Positions 26,572 through 35,666 of a stretch of DNA of 64,000 nt are shown here, one piece after another. How positions within the stretch are numbered: position 1 is the first letter of the stretch; every line of letters begins with the position of its first letter. The notes under the pieces were generated by a model. It was not told where the DNA came from. It ran no database searches and saw only the letters and a program-made list of their open reading frames with translations. The translations under genes and the position numbers were made by a program. This stretch comes from Lewinella sp. IMCC34191 (GTDB taxonomy: Bacteria > Bacteroidota > Bacteroidia > Chitinophagales > Saprospiraceae): NCBI RefSeq assembly GCF_003390935.1, contig NZ_QNQZ01000001.1:310001-374000 (forward strand), written 5' to 3'.

Positions 26572-27873
26572 TTATTCGGTTTCGCAGACGTTGATGGAGC
26601 CGGCGTACTGCGGCTCGCCGGTGGGGGAGTAGTCGTATTGCCGGATGCCGCTCTGCTCCCAGCCCAGGACGATCAGTTCCCGCTTGGCGGGCAGCACGAT
26701 AACGTCTTTGGCATTGAAGTCGCCGGCCACGTACTGCTGGTTGCCGAGGCGACCGTTTTCATCTAGCTCGAAGACTTTGAGTCCTTCCCAGCCGGCACAC
26801 AGGAACAGCTTGTCCCCGTCCACGCCAAGTCCGTGACTATTGGGCATCGGTACGGTCTGTACTTCCCTGGGTGCCCGCGGATCGGATACATCGACCACGA
26901 CGAGTTGATCGGCCTGCGCGCCGCACTCCGAGCCGCCCCACATGGTGACGTACGCAATGTCGTTCTGCACCACGACGGGATCGCAAAGCCGCGCGTGCTC
27001 CAGGGTGGAAAGGTGTTCGGGGGCGGTGGGGTCATCCAGTCCGAAGATGAGCATACCGGTTTGTGAACCCACGTACAACATGTCCTCGTAGGGGAAAATC
27101 GTCTCTATGCCCCAGTTGAGCTGGGTCGTGCTCACCAGCGTCGGCTTGGTGGCGTCGGCCAGCGAAAAGGTCCGCAGGTCATAATCACTGACCACGTACA
27201 GGTTTCCCTGATTGATGGTAAAGCGGGCCAGGCTGCCGCCGGTGCCGACCGTACCGGGTGCTCCACCGGACTCCAGGGCCGCAAAATCCGCTTGGCCGGA
27301 ATTATTTACGGCAAAGAAGAGCATATTATTTTCCAACCAAACTCCTTGGCCGCTGCGCGGGGAGCTACAATCCAACTCGATGGTCTGCTTCGTTTCCGAT
27401 AGCCCGATAATCACGCTGCCGTCGACGGGCGTACTAAAACCGTACATTTCATTACTCACCAGCACGTCCTCCGTACGGCTGAGGAATTCCGGGCTGGACG
27501 GGTCGCTGAGGTCGAAAGCCAGCATGTCGATGTACTGATTGACGTAGAGGATGCCGTTGCGTACCGCTAGTCCGTAACCGCCCTTGATGGGGATAAACTT
27601 CAGCGGCCGGGGATTGGCATTATCGGCGTTGTTTAGAATGTGTAGTCCTTCCCCCTGGTCGAGGATAAATAGTAGGTCCCCATAAACGTAAAAGGCGCCG
27701 GGATTACATACGCTTTCCGACGCTAGCTCGGGAAAGGAGTTATTGCGCCACTCCGATTCCGCCAGGACGATGGGCTCGTAACCGATGTAGGTGATGGTTT
27801 CGTTGCATTCCTCCTCCAGACAGCCGCTGAACAGCAGGACCAGGAGCAGGAGAACGGGCAGTCGTTGAATCAT
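26572..27873 (-). CDS. LVIVD-repeat beta-propeller lipoprotein
   Basis: A 433-residue predicted lipoprotein (signal ending LLFSGC, lipid Cys near residue 18). The body holds repeated LVIVD-type propeller blades, for example DLLFILDQGEGLHILNNADNANP, ILYVNQYIDMLAFDLSDPSSP, MLYVGSQTGMLIFGLDDPTAP and QLVVVDVSDPRAP. Such proteins are surface or periplasmic propellers with unknown ligands. The Cys residues ECNE and SVCNP near the N-terminus could pair. It is monocistronic in appearance, 73 bases from the sigma operon. Confidence 0.87.
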   Translation of the reverse strand: MIQRLPVLLLLVLLFSGCLEEECNETITYIGYEPIVLAESEWRNNSFPELASESVCNPGAFYVYGDLLFILDQGEGLHILNNADNANPRPLKFIPIKGGYGLAVRNGILYVNQYIDMLAFDLSDPSSPEFLSRTEDVLVSNEMYGFSTPVDGSVIIGLSETKQTIELDCSSPRSGQGVWLENNMLFFAVNNSGQADFAALESGGAPGTVGTGGSLARFTINQGNLYVVSDYDLRTFSLADATKPTLVSTTQLNWGIETIFPYEDMLYVGSQTGMLIFGLDDPTAPEHLSTLEHARLCDPVVVQNDIAYVTMWGGSECGAQADQLVVVDVSDPRAPREVQTVPMPNSHGLGVDGDKLFLCAGWEGLKVFELDENGRLGNQQYVAGDFNAKDVIVLPAKRELIVLGWEQSGIRQYDYSPTGEPQYAGSINVCETE

Positions 27874-28013
27874 GGATGAGGTACTTTCCCTGGCAGACGT
27901 AAGGCCGGGGGCACGACGTTGGTGGATCAGCTAAAAAACCGACTTTGCAACCTGCGGGGCCGCGATCAACCTTTTTCCCCGCCCCGCTTTTAGTATCAAA
28001 GCAGTTACCGCCG

Positions 28014-28892
28014 ATGACTACCCTTCGCCGGGTCAACGATTACCTGTCCCTCGTAAAATTCTCCCACACGGTCTTCGCGCTGCCCTTCGCGCTACTCGGT
28101 TTTTTCCTGGGTGTACTGGACGAGGGCGCCCTGCAACCCCGAAAATTGCTGCTCGTACTGGGCTGTATGATCTTCGCCCGCTCGGCTGCCATGGGCTTCA
28201 ACCGCTACCTGGACCGCGACATCGATCTTCGCAACGAACGAACAGCCGTCCGGGAGATTCCGGCGGGCACCATCTCCGCCACCGCCGCACTTATTTTCGT
28301 GTTGGTCAACGCCGCGCTGTTCGTCGTTACCGCGGGCTTGCTAAACCAATTGTGCTTGCTGCTGTCACCCGTGGCGCTGCTCGTGATCCTCGGCTACAGT
28401 TATACCAAGCGTTTCACTTTTCTCTGTCATTTCGTACTGGGGCTGGGACTCGCTCTGGCGCCGCTGGGCGCATACCTGGCCGTCACGGCGGAATGGGCCA
28501 CACTGCCGATCCTGTATGGCCTGGTCGTTTTGTTGTGGGTATCCGGCTTCGATATCGTTTACGCCCTGCAGGATGAGTCGTTTGATCGTCGGGAAGAACT
28601 ATATTCCATTCCGGTGCGACTCGGTACGCGCAACGCGCTGCTGTTGAGCCGGATACTGCATTTGGCTTGTGCTATCGCGGTGGTGTTTGCCATCTACCTG
28701 CAGCATCAACTCTACCCGGCCTTCGGCCCGCTTACGATTGTCGCGGGGGGTATATTCCTGGCGATGTTGGCCTACCAGCATACGGTAGTTTCGGCCACGG
28801 ATCTGAGCCGTGTCAACCTGGCGTTCTTTACGACCAACGGGGTGGCCAGCCTGCTATTCGGCACGCTGTCCATAATCGATATCTATACCTAG
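28014..28892 (+). CDS. UbiA-family polyprenyltransferase (MqnP/UbiA type)
   Basis: A 292-residue integral membrane prenyltransferase. The first Asp-rich motif is NRYLDRDIDLRNERT near residue 65 and the second DIVYALQDESFDRREELYSIPVRLG near residue 183; both bind the Mg-diphosphate of the prenyl donor. The start YLSLVKFSHTVFALPFALLG is typical of the putative 4-hydroxybenzoate transferase group that includes MqnP of the futalosine pathway. ATG at 28014 is preferred; the frame extends 23 codons upstream without matching residues. The quinone substrate is not fixed by sequence alone. Confidence 0.88.
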   Translation: MTTLRRVNDYLSLVKFSHTVFALPFALLGFFLGVLDEGALQPRKLLLVLGCMIFARSAAMGFNRYLDRDIDLRNERTAVREIPAGTISATAALIFVLVNAALFVVTAGLLNQLCLLLSPVALLVILGYSYTKRFTFLCHFVLGLGLALAPLGAYLAVTAEWATLPILYGLVVLLWVSGFDIVYALQDESFDRREELYSIPVRLGTRNALLLSRILHLACAIAVVFAIYLQHQLYPAFGPLTIVAGGIFLAMLAYQHTVVSATDLSRVNLAFFTTNGVASLLFGTLSIIDIYT

Positions 28893-28903
28893 CCGACCTA
28901 TCC

Positions 28904-29956
28904 TTACAGGACGCTGGCGAACTGCCGCAGGAAGCGAACGTCGTTCTCAAACATCAGGCGGATGTCGGTGATGTTGTAGAGCAACATCGCCTGGCGTTCG
29001 ATGCCCATACCGAAGGCGTAACCGGTGTACCGCTCGGGGTCGATGTTGCAATTCTGAAGGACGGCGGGATCCACCATGCCGCAGCCCAGAATTTCCAGCC
29101 AGCCGGTTCCCTTAGTGATCCGGTGATCGTGTTCCGTTTCCAGTCCCCACCAGATGTCCATTTCGGCGCTCGGCTCCGTGAAGGGGAAATAGCTGGGCCG
29201 TAGGCGGATGCGGGTTTCTTCCCCGTACATCTCCCGCGCGAAGTGCAGCAGCGTGGCCTTCATGTCGGCGAAACTGACCTTTTCGGCAATATATAAACCC
29301 TCCACCTGGTGGAACTGGGCGTGACTGCGGGCGCTGATGGTTTCGTTGCGGTACACCCGGCCCGGGGCGATAATGCGAATCGGGGGACGCTGGGTCTCCA
29401 TGGTGCGCGCCTGCACCGAACTGGTGTGCGTACGCAGCAACATGGCGGAGTTATTCGGCCCGGCGGGCATATTTTCCGCCGTGTAGAAGGTATCCTGCAT
29501 ATCCCGGGCCGGGTGATCCTCGGGCGTATTCATGGCCGAGAAATTGTGCCAGTCGTCCTCGACCTCGGGCCCCTCGGCTACGGCAAATCCGATACGTTCG
29601 AAGATCGACACGATGCGGCGCATGGTCAGGGCAATGGGGTGGCGGCTGCCGAGCGGCATGGGCTCTCCGGGGGCCGTGAGGTCCAGCTCCGCCCCGGCCT
29701 GGCTGGCCTCCTGTTGGGTGAGGGCGGACTCTAGCGCATCGTACTTATCCTGGGCGGCCTGCTTGGCCCGGTTGACGAGCTGACCGAAGTCGCGTTTACG
29801 CTCGTTCGGGATGTTCCGCATTTCTCCCATCAGGGGCTTGAGGATATTCTTGCTCCCCAGATAACGGATACGAAAGGCTTCTACCTCCTCCGGAGTGGTG
29901 GCCCCGGCGGCGCCTATTTCTTCGATCAGCTCCGTTACGCGCTCGAATACGTCCAT
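28904..29956 (-). CDS. pheS: Phenylalanyl-tRNA synthetase alpha subunit
   Basis: A 350-residue class II synthetase subunit that charges tRNA(Phe) together with PheT. The N-terminal coiled-coil arm (residues 1-90) binds tRNA. Class II motif 2 is seen in RTHTSSVQARTME...GRVYRNETISARSHAQFHQVEG and motif 3 in GYAFGMGIERQAML. pheT is not adjacent, as in many Bacteroidota. A -7-like box (CGAAGATA on plus, 29976-29983) lies 20 bases upstream. Confidence 0.97.
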   Translation of the reverse strand: MDVFERVTELIEEIGAAGATTPEEVEAFRIRYLGSKNILKPLMGEMRNIPNERKRDFGQLVNRAKQAAQDKYDALESALTQQEASQAGAELDLTAPGEPMPLGSRHPIALTMRRIVSIFERIGFAVAEGPEVEDDWHNFSAMNTPEDHPARDMQDTFYTAENMPAGPNNSAMLLRTHTSSVQARTMETQRPPIRIIAPGRVYRNETISARSHAQFHQVEGLYIAEKVSFADMKATLLHFAREMYGEETRIRLRPSYFPFTEPSAEMDIWWGLETEHDHRITKGTGWLEILGCGMVDPAVLQNCNIDPERYTGYAFGMGIERQAMLLYNITDIRLMFENDVRFLRQFASVL

Positions 29957-29975
29957 GATTTCGCTTGCTTTGGCG

Positions 29976-30013
29976 CGAAGATAGCCACGATGCGCCGACC
30001 GACGGTATCTTGG
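29976..30013. promoter_or_regulatory. Divergent promoter pair for pheS and the O-antigen ligase-like gene
   Basis: On the minus strand TATCTTCG (29976-29983) precedes pheS by 20 bases. On the plus strand TATCTTGG (30006-30013) precedes the ATG at 30019 by 5 bases. Both resemble TAnnTTTG. The 62-base gap between the two starts must hold both promoters. Confidence 0.45.
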
Positions 30014-30018
30014 CCCCT

Positions 30019-31281
30019 ATGGGAATAAGCGAAGCCGATACCCGAAAAAGGTTGCTGGCCCTGAGCGTGCCGGGCATGGTGGTGGGGATGGTGCTTTCGC
30101 CCGTTCTGCTCTCCATCAGCATCATCGTCACGGGCATCGTAGCGGTGCTGGGCTTCGACCGCGGCCTCAACCCGGTTTGGCGCACCCACTTCCCCGCTTT
30201 TGTAAGGGGCTCCCTGTTCTGGGGGCTGGCCGGACTTTATCTCTACCTCATCTTCCTGGCACCGCAGACCTTTGACTGGGCCTATTTCCTGGAGCGCCTA
30301 CGGGTCAAACTACCGTTGTTAATTCTGCCCATTGCCTGGGTGGGCATCCCCTTCTGGTACGGCACGCGGAATCCTGGCGAGCACACCCGCAAGGGAGCCC
30401 CTTACCTGGTCATCTTCGTTACGGTGGTGGTGGTGGGTATTTTAATCAATTACGCTTTCCACTTTGATGAAATCAATGCCCTGATTTACCGGGGCCAGGC
30501 TATGCCCGTCCCCCGGGGCAACCACATCCGCTTCAGTCTACTGGTAGCTATTGCCTCCGTTACGGGCTTGGACGCGTGGTTTCGTTTCCGCGGCAAGTGG
30601 ATGCTGTGGCTGGGGGCCGCCCTATTGGTCGGCTTACACGTCCTGGCGGTCCGTTCCGGTCTGGCGGTAGGCTACGCCGGTTGGCTGATCGTGGCAGCGG
30701 GCTGGTCGCTGCACCGCCGGCGCTACGGCTGGCTTATCGGTGGGGTAGTGGGTATCTTGTTGCTGCCCGTGCTGGCTTATCTCACCCTGCCGTCTTTTGC
30801 GACAAAGATGAACTACATGCGCTACGAGTTGCTTCATCGCGACCCGGCCCAGGACGACCTGGAATACTCCGATGAGGGGCGCTGGACAAGCATTCGTATC
30901 GGCTACGAAGTGTGGCAAGAGCACCCGGTGCTGGGTGTCGGTCCCGGCAACCTGCGTGCGGTGATGGACCGGGAGTACGCCAGACGATTGCCCGACACGC
31001 CCGGTAAGCGTCCCCATAACCAGTTCGTCACGGCGCTGGCGGGTGGGGGCATCGTAGGCTTCGTCCTGACGGTGGGCTGCTTTCTGGCCATCGGTTTCGG
31101 AGCCGGGCGTTGGCGGGACCCCCTCTTTTTGGCCGTCTGGACGATGTTTGTACTGAGCTGCCTGGTGGAAAATACGCTCGAAAGCTCCGTCGGTGTCTCG
31201 ATGTTTGCCTTTTTCCTGCTGTTGTACGGTTATCCGCCGTACCGGAACCCTGGGTACAGCATCATGCCGCCGTCGATGTAG
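30019..31281 (+). CDS. O-antigen ligase/polymerase-like membrane protein (Wzy_C family)
   Basis: A 420-residue inner-membrane protein with about ten hydrophobic segments. The large periplasmic loop carries GRWTSIRIGYEVWQEHPVLGVGPGNL and PHNQFVTALAGGGIVGF, the conserved Wzy_C pattern of O-antigen ligases and polymerases. These join or polymerise glycan on a lipid carrier at the periplasmic face. ATG at 30019 is chosen because the longer frame from 29965 crosses the promoter box. Its last 52 bases overlap the convergent SDR gene. Confidence 0.85.
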   Translation: MGISEADTRKRLLALSVPGMVVGMVLSPVLLSISIIVTGIVAVLGFDRGLNPVWRTHFPAFVRGSLFWGLAGLYLYLIFLAPQTFDWAYFLERLRVKLPLLILPIAWVGIPFWYGTRNPGEHTRKGAPYLVIFVTVVVVGILINYAFHFDEINALIYRGQAMPVPRGNHIRFSLLVAIASVTGLDAWFRFRGKWMLWLGAALLVGLHVLAVRSGLAVGYAGWLIVAAGWSLHRRRYGWLIGGVVGILLLPVLAYLTLPSFATKMNYMRYELLHRDPAQDDLEYSDEGRWTSIRIGYEVWQEHPVLGVGPGNLRAVMDREYARRLPDTPGKRPHNQFVTALAGGGIVGFVLTVGCFLAIGFGAGRWRDPLFLAVWTMFVLSCLVENTLESSVGVSMFAFFLLLYGYPPYRNPGYSIMPPSM

Positions 31282-32030
31282 ATAGTCGCCCCGGTGATGT
31301 AGTCGCTGACGTCGCTCGCCAGGAAAGCGCATAGATTGGCTACGTCATCCGCCTCGCCAATCCGGCCATAGGGGATGAGCTTGAGTAATTCGTCCATTGC
31401 CTCTTCGGTGTTCCAGGCTTCTTTATTGATATCAGTTCGGATGGCGCCCGGCGAGATGCTGTTAATCCGGATCTTGTCGGCGGCCAGCTCCTGTGCCATG
31501 CTCTCCATCATCATCTTCACTCCGCCCTTGGCCGCGGCGTAGTTGACGTGTCCCGACCAGGCGATCTCGTCGTGCACGCTGCTCATGCAGATAATCTTAC
31601 CGGCGGAGCGGCCGTGTTGGTGAACGCCCTGCTTGCGGAAGATGCGCGCGGCCTGCCGGCAGCAGAGGAACTGACCGGTGAGGTCGACGTTGATCACTTT
31701 ATTCCACTGATCCAGGGTCATTTCCGTAAAGGCGGCGTCAGCCTGTAGTCCGGCATTGGCCACCAGGAGATCCAGGTGCCCGAACGCTTTATCGCATTCC
31801 TCAAAGAGCTTGGCGACTTCATCCTCGTCACTTACATCGGCCTGGACGACAATGGCTTTTCCGCCCGCCTTTTCAATTTCCTCGGCGGTCTGCTGAGCTT
31901 CTTTATCGCTGCTGTGGTAGTTGACCACCACGTTCATGCCTTCGCGCCCGAGTCCGATGGCACAGGCCTGGCCCAGTCCGGTACTCGATCCGGTGACGAT
32001 CGCGGTCTGTCCTTTCAGATTGATATCCAT
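31230..32030 (-). CDS. Short-chain dehydrogenase (glucose 1-dehydrogenase-like)
   Basis: A classical SDR of about 266 residues using NAD(P). The cofactor motif TGSSTGLG is at residues 11-18, NAG near 91, and the catalytic Tyr and Lys in YAAAKGG near residue 160. The closest family by eye is glucose 1-dehydrogenase, but SDR substrates are hard to call. ATG at 32030 gives the usual start MDINLKGQTAIVTG; an upstream ATG at 32051 would add MKRKKKR. Its 3' end overlaps the O-antigen ligase-like gene on the other strand by 52 bases. Confidence 0.88.
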   Translation of the reverse strand: MDINLKGQTAIVTGSSTGLGQACAIGLGREGMNVVVNYHSSDKEAQQTAEEIEKAGGKAIVVQADVSDEDEVAKLFEECDKAFGHLDLLVANAGLQADAAFTEMTLDQWNKVINVDLTGQFLCCRQAARIFRKQGVHQHGRSAGKIICMSSVHDEIAWSGHVNYAAAKGGVKMMMESMAQELAADKIRINSISPGAIRTDINKEAWNTEEAMDELLKLIPYGRIGEADDVANLCAFLASDVSDYITGATIYIDGGMMLYPGFRYGG

Positions 32031-32074
32031 ACGTTTCTTTTTGCGCTTCAACGTGTGGCTATCGGTCGGGTTCG

Positions 32075-32689
32075 TTAGCCGCCGGGCTGTTGATCGGGGC
32101 CCGTCAGATAGGTGAAACTGCGGAAAAATTTGTCGGATGCCTCCCCCAGGCCGCGCCCCGTGAGCGAAAAGGTTTTCAGTTCGTAATAGCGCTCCCCGAT
32201 GACAAAAGCCAACGTGCGGGCGCTCGCCTCCCCGTCTTTATAATCGATCCGCCAAAGCCGGCCCGGATTGCCCAGCACGTCGCGCTCGGAGGCGTAAATG
32301 ACCTCGCCGCGCAGGGCTTCCGCTGCGGATTCCTCGGTGGATTGCAATAGTTCGGCTACGAGTTCGGTGCTGTCCTGGTGAAGGGCCCCATCGGGGTAGT
32401 CGACGTAGCTCAGGACGTAGATCAGGTTTTCCGCCCGCTGCAGATCGGGGACCTTGAAAAAGTAGGTATGGAAGACCTGTTCCCCGATCGCGGTGGTCAG
32501 GGTGTCTTCGGTGTGCTTCAGCGGCCCGGGGGAAAGTATCCGGAAGCGGCCTTCCAGGTCGTCGATCTCCTCCCAGCGCCGCTCGTTCTCGTAGCTCTGC
32601 ACCGGTTCGGCATCCTGGGCGGCCATCGGGGTCTGAGCCGGCAGCGTGGCCGTGACCAGCCAGAGCAGCAAGAAAATTACTTTATCCAT
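32075..32689 (-). CDS. Secreted protein of unknown function
   Basis: A 204-residue protein with a signal peptide (MDKVIFLLLWLVTATLPAQ). The mature part begins with an acidic stretch, then WEEIDDLEGRFRILSPGPLKHTEDTLTTAIG and alternating strands (EQVFHTYFFKV, AENLIYVLSYVDYP, GRLWRIDYKDGEASARTLAFVIGERYYEL). The pattern recalls a small family of secreted Bacteroidota proteins with no known role. It lies between the SDR and amidohydrolase genes on the same strand. Confidence 0.7.
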   Translation of the reverse strand: MDKVIFLLLWLVTATLPAQTPMAAQDAEPVQSYENERRWEEIDDLEGRFRILSPGPLKHTEDTLTTAIGEQVFHTYFFKVPDLQRAENLIYVLSYVDYPDGALHQDSTELVAELLQSTEESAAEALRGEVIYASERDVLGNPGRLWRIDYKDGEASARTLAFVIGERYYELKTFSLTGRGLGEASDKFFRSFTYLTGPDQQPGG

Positions 32690-32739
32690 GCCGTAAAGAC
32701 ACCCGCCCGTCTGCGACGGTTGTGTTGCCGGTCCGACCC

Positions 32740-33924
32740 TTAGACGATCCGGCTTGAGCGGGTCTCCGCCGTGAAGGTGAAATCGTCGGGGCCGCTGCCG
32801 GCCAGTCCGGTGAGGGCCACCAATCCGGGGCGTTTTCCCGGTTCCAGGCTTCCCAGCTCGGCGTCGAACTGCAGGGCTTCGGCCCCGTTAAGCGTGGCCC
32901 ACCGCAGCAGGGAGGCGAAGGGGACGGTACTCTGGTAGCGGGCGATGGTCTTTAGTTCCTCGACAATGCTGAGTTGCCAGTTGGACGTCAGGCTGTCCGT
33001 ACCCACGCATACCTTCACTCCCGCGTCCAGGAAGCGGTCGTAGCGCGGCAGCCGGTTCTCGATGTACAGGTTCGCGTTCGGGCAGGTCACCCAGTACACG
33101 CCCTGCTTGCCCCAGGCCTGGGCGGCCAGGATGGCCTCCGGGCTCGTAAGGGTGTTGTGCACGAACAGCGTCCGCTTGTCCGGGTCCATATGCTGAATGG
33201 CATGGTACAGCGAAGGGGTGCCGGGTGCGTTGAAGTCGTCCAGGCTGCTACCGAAGCCCTCGAAGAAGGCAAGGAATTCCCCTCCGCCCGTTTCAAATAG
33301 CTCGTTCTCCGCCGTCGTCTCCTGGTTATGGATACTCACGGTTTCGGCTCCGGTATTCAGGGCGTTGATCTTTCGGTATAGTGCCGCGCTGACGGTGTAG
33401 GGGGCGTGGGGTACCGCGCTTTTCGGCTCGGGTTGTTGCTCGTAGGCCGGCAGGTACATCTCATAGCTGGCCTGTGCCCGGTCCTCCTGCAGAAAGTCAA
33501 ACATCTCCACGAAACTGTAGTACCGGATGGGGCTTTCCCGCTTCGTAGCGGCGGTGTCCGCCTTATTGCAGATGTCACCGACCGCCTGGATGCCCTCCGC
33601 CCACATAAGCCGGTCCTGCTCCCGGATGGCGGCGTCGATCACGTTTTGGTCGGTTTCCCGCATCGTCACCACGTCTACCAGGAAGGGGAGAAGCGTTTTG
33701 CCGGTCGCGCTTTTTCCCTGTAGGTGACTGAGTTCGAGGTGACAGTGCGCATTCACGAAACCCGGTATGAGCACACCGTCTATTTTTTGCGGCGGAGGCG
33801 CAGGTAAAGTGTCCGTCGGCGCGGTGATGGCCGTAATCGTTCCACTATCATCCACGGTGACGATGCCGTTTTTAATCGGCTCGGAAGAAATCGGGAAAAC
33901 GTAATCGGCGATATAGCTAGGCAT
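32740..33924 (-). CDS. Amidohydrolase family protein (possible aminodeoxyfutalosine deaminase)
   Basis: A metal-dependent hydrolase of about 394 residues. The metal motif HCHLELSHLQGK is near residue 60, another His in the VSIHNQET segment near 196, and the catalytic Asp in CVGTDSLTSN near 310. The amidohydrolase domain is flanked by the small beta domain (YVFPISSEPIKNGIVTVDDSGTI). The group includes TRZ/ATZ and the MqnX deaminase of futalosine menaquinone synthesis; which one applies is not clear. ATG at 33924 is chosen because a -7 box (CGAAGGTA on plus, 33929-33936) lies inside the longer frame from 33942. Confidence 0.82.
   Translation of the reverse strand: MPSYIADYVFPISSEPIKNGIVTVDDSGTITAITAPTDTLPAPPPQKIDGVLIPGFVNAHCHLELSHLQGKSATGKTLLPFLVDVVTMRETDQNVIDAAIREQDRLMWAEGIQAVGDICNKADTAATKRESPIRYYSFVEMFDFLQEDRAQASYEMYLPAYEQQPEPKSAVPHAPYTVSAALYRKINALNTGAETVSIHNQETTAENELFETGGGEFLAFFEGFGSSLDDFNAPGTPSLYHAIQHMDPDKRTLFVHNTLTSPEAILAAQAWGKQGVYWVTCPNANLYIENRLPRYDRFLDAGVKVCVGTDSLTSNWQLSIVEELKTIARYQSTVPFASLLRWATLNGAEALQFDAELGSLEPGKRPGLVALTGLAGSGPDDFTFTAETRSSRIV
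33789..33804 (-). repeat. Dispersed 15-mer with one inserted base
   Basis: On the minus strand it reads CCTGCGCCTCCGCCGC, one extra C. It lies in the amidohydrolase gene. Confidence 0.5.
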
Positions 33925-33928
33925 GGCG

Positions 33929-33936
33929 CGAAGGTA
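33929..33936 (-). promoter_or_regulatory. -7 box for the amidohydrolase gene
   Basis: TACCTTCG on the minus strand, 4 bases before the ATG at 33924. It decides against the upstream ATG at 33942. Confidence 0.5.
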
Positions 33937-34052
33937 CTCCACGACCCGTCGTCTGCCGAACGTAGCGCGGCGAAGTTCGTCCGCCGACGGAGGAGACCTT
34001 CCTCGGGTATTTACTAAAAGACGGTAGCTTACGGCAGGCTATCCGATTCTTC

Positions 34053-35666
34053 ATGCGCTTCTATCTGTACACCTTTTGTAGTTTCTTTCTCGTGGCCTGT
34101 CATGCCGACCCCCCACCGGCGGAGGCAACGACCGTGGAGACGGTGCGCGATACGGTAACGGACGAAAGACTCCTGGCCCCGGACGAACTGTTCGGCGACT
34201 TGTTCCGGGAGGTGCAGCTGCAGCAGATCTTTGACGATGGTAAAACCTTCGTGGACATGGTTCCCCGCAGCAGCGCCCGCGAGATTATGGACGATTACGC
34301 CGAAGCGAAGGACGAACCCGACTTCGATCTCCGCGGCTTTGTAGCGTCAAACTTCGATCCGCCCGCCACTCCCGAAAGCGGTTTCACCAGCGAAAGCGCG
34401 CGCGGTATCAGCGAGCACATCAATGCCCTCTGGCCGGTCCTCACGCGGGAAGCGGAAAGCGACGAGGGCAGCGCCGGCAGCCTGATCGTGCTGCCCGAAG
34501 ACTACATCGTACCCGGCGGGCGGTTCCGGGAGGTGTACTACTGGGACAGCTACTTCACCCTACTGGGGCTGGCCACCGCCGGGCAGGACAGCCTGGTCCG
34601 GGATATGGTGGAGAACTTTGCCTACCTGATCGACGAGGTGGGATTCATTCCCAACGGGAACCGGACGTACTACCTGACCCGGTCGCAACCGCCCTTCTTC
34701 TCCCATATGGTCGAGTTGCTGGCTTCCATCGAGGGGGACCGGGTCTACGCCGAGTTCATGGACCAACTGAAAGCGGAGCACGCTTTCTGGATGCGGGGCG
34801 TCCAGGAGGTCGGTGAGGGTAACCGAGCCGTGAACCACGTCGTTTGGATGGCCGACAGCACCTACCTCAACCGCTACTTCGACGACGGAGACCGCCCCCG
34901 CGCCGAAAGCTACCGCGAGGATGTACTGACGATCGAGGAGAGCGGACGTGATGCCCGGGAAGTGGCTAAACACCTGCGCTCCGCCGCCGAATCCGGTTGG
35001 GATTTTAGTGCCCGCTGGTTTGCCGACGGGGAGAAGCTGTCCACCATTATCACCACGGACATACTGCCCCCGGATCTGAACGCCTTGCTCTACCACCTGG
35101 AGCACACCATTGCCGAGCATTCGGAGTTCGTCCCCGAACGGGAAGCGTGGGAACGACGGGCGGAGCGCCGGCGCACGGCCATCGAGGAATACCTCTGGAA
35201 TACGGAAAGCGGATGGTACGAAGACCGCAACTGGACCACCGGTGCCTTCACCGGCTACCTGACGCTGGCGGGCATCTACCCGCTATTCACCGGGGTAGCC
35301 TCGGACGATCACGCCGCGACCGTCGCCCGGACGCTGGAAGCGCAGTTTTTGGCCCCCGGTGGTCTACGAACCAGCTTAAAGGAAACCGGTCAGCAGTGGG
35401 ATGCGCCCAACGGTTGGCCGCCGCTGCAGTGGATGGCCTACGCCGGGTTACGCCGCTACGGTTATGGCGACCTGGCCGCCGATATTCGCAACCGGTGGAT
35501 GGAGAATAACGAGCGCGTCTACGAGAATGTCGACAAGATGGTCGAGAAATACAACGTGGAAGACATCACCCTCGAAGCGGGTGGCGGAGAGTATCCCGTC
35601 CAGGATGGATTTGGGTGGAGCAATGGGGTATACCTGCGCATGGCCGCGGAAGACCTGCAACGATGA
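34053..35666 (+). CDS. Trehalase (GH37), predicted lipoprotein
   Basis: A 537-residue trehalase that splits trehalose into two glucose. Signature 1, PGGRFREVYYWDSYF, is at about residue 154 and signature 2, QWDAPNGWPPLQW, near residue 448; the region between holds VNHVVWMADSTYLNRYF and ESGWDFSARWF with a catalytic Asp. The N-terminus (FCSFFLVACHADPP) is a lipoprotein signal with Cys near residue 16, so the enzyme is probably anchored facing the periplasm or cell surface. Its stop overlaps the ABC protein start by 4 bases. One exact copy of the dispersed 15-mer is at 34973 within LRSAA. Confidence 0.94.
   Translation: MRFYLYTFCSFFLVACHADPPPAEATTVETVRDTVTDERLLAPDELFGDLFREVQLQQIFDDGKTFVDMVPRSSAREIMDDYAEAKDEPDFDLRGFVASNFDPPATPESGFTSESARGISEHINALWPVLTREAESDEGSAGSLIVLPEDYIVPGGRFREVYYWDSYFTLLGLATAGQDSLVRDMVENFAYLIDEVGFIPNGNRTYYLTRSQPPFFSHMVELLASIEGDRVYAEFMDQLKAEHAFWMRGVQEVGEGNRAVNHVVWMADSTYLNRYFDDGDRPRAESYREDVLTIEESGRDAREVAKHLRSAAESGWDFSARWFADGEKLSTIITTDILPPDLNALLYHLEHTIAEHSEFVPEREAWERRAERRRTAIEEYLWNTESGWYEDRNWTTGAFTGYLTLAGIYPLFTGVASDDHAATVARTLEAQFLAPGGLRTSLKETGQQWDAPNGWPPLQWMAYAGLRRYGYGDLAADIRNRWMENNERVYENVDKMVEKYNVEDITLEAGGGEYPVQDGFGWSNGVYLRMAAEDLQR
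34973..34987 (+). repeat. Dispersed 15-mer, exact copy
   Basis: Exact copy in the sense direction of the trehalase gene, coding LRSAA. Confidence 0.8.

Noticed and set aside
35149-35175. Another copy of the 15-mer in trehalase (GGGCGGAGCGCCGG)
   Set aside because: Two or more mismatches and a GC-rich coding context make chance likely.
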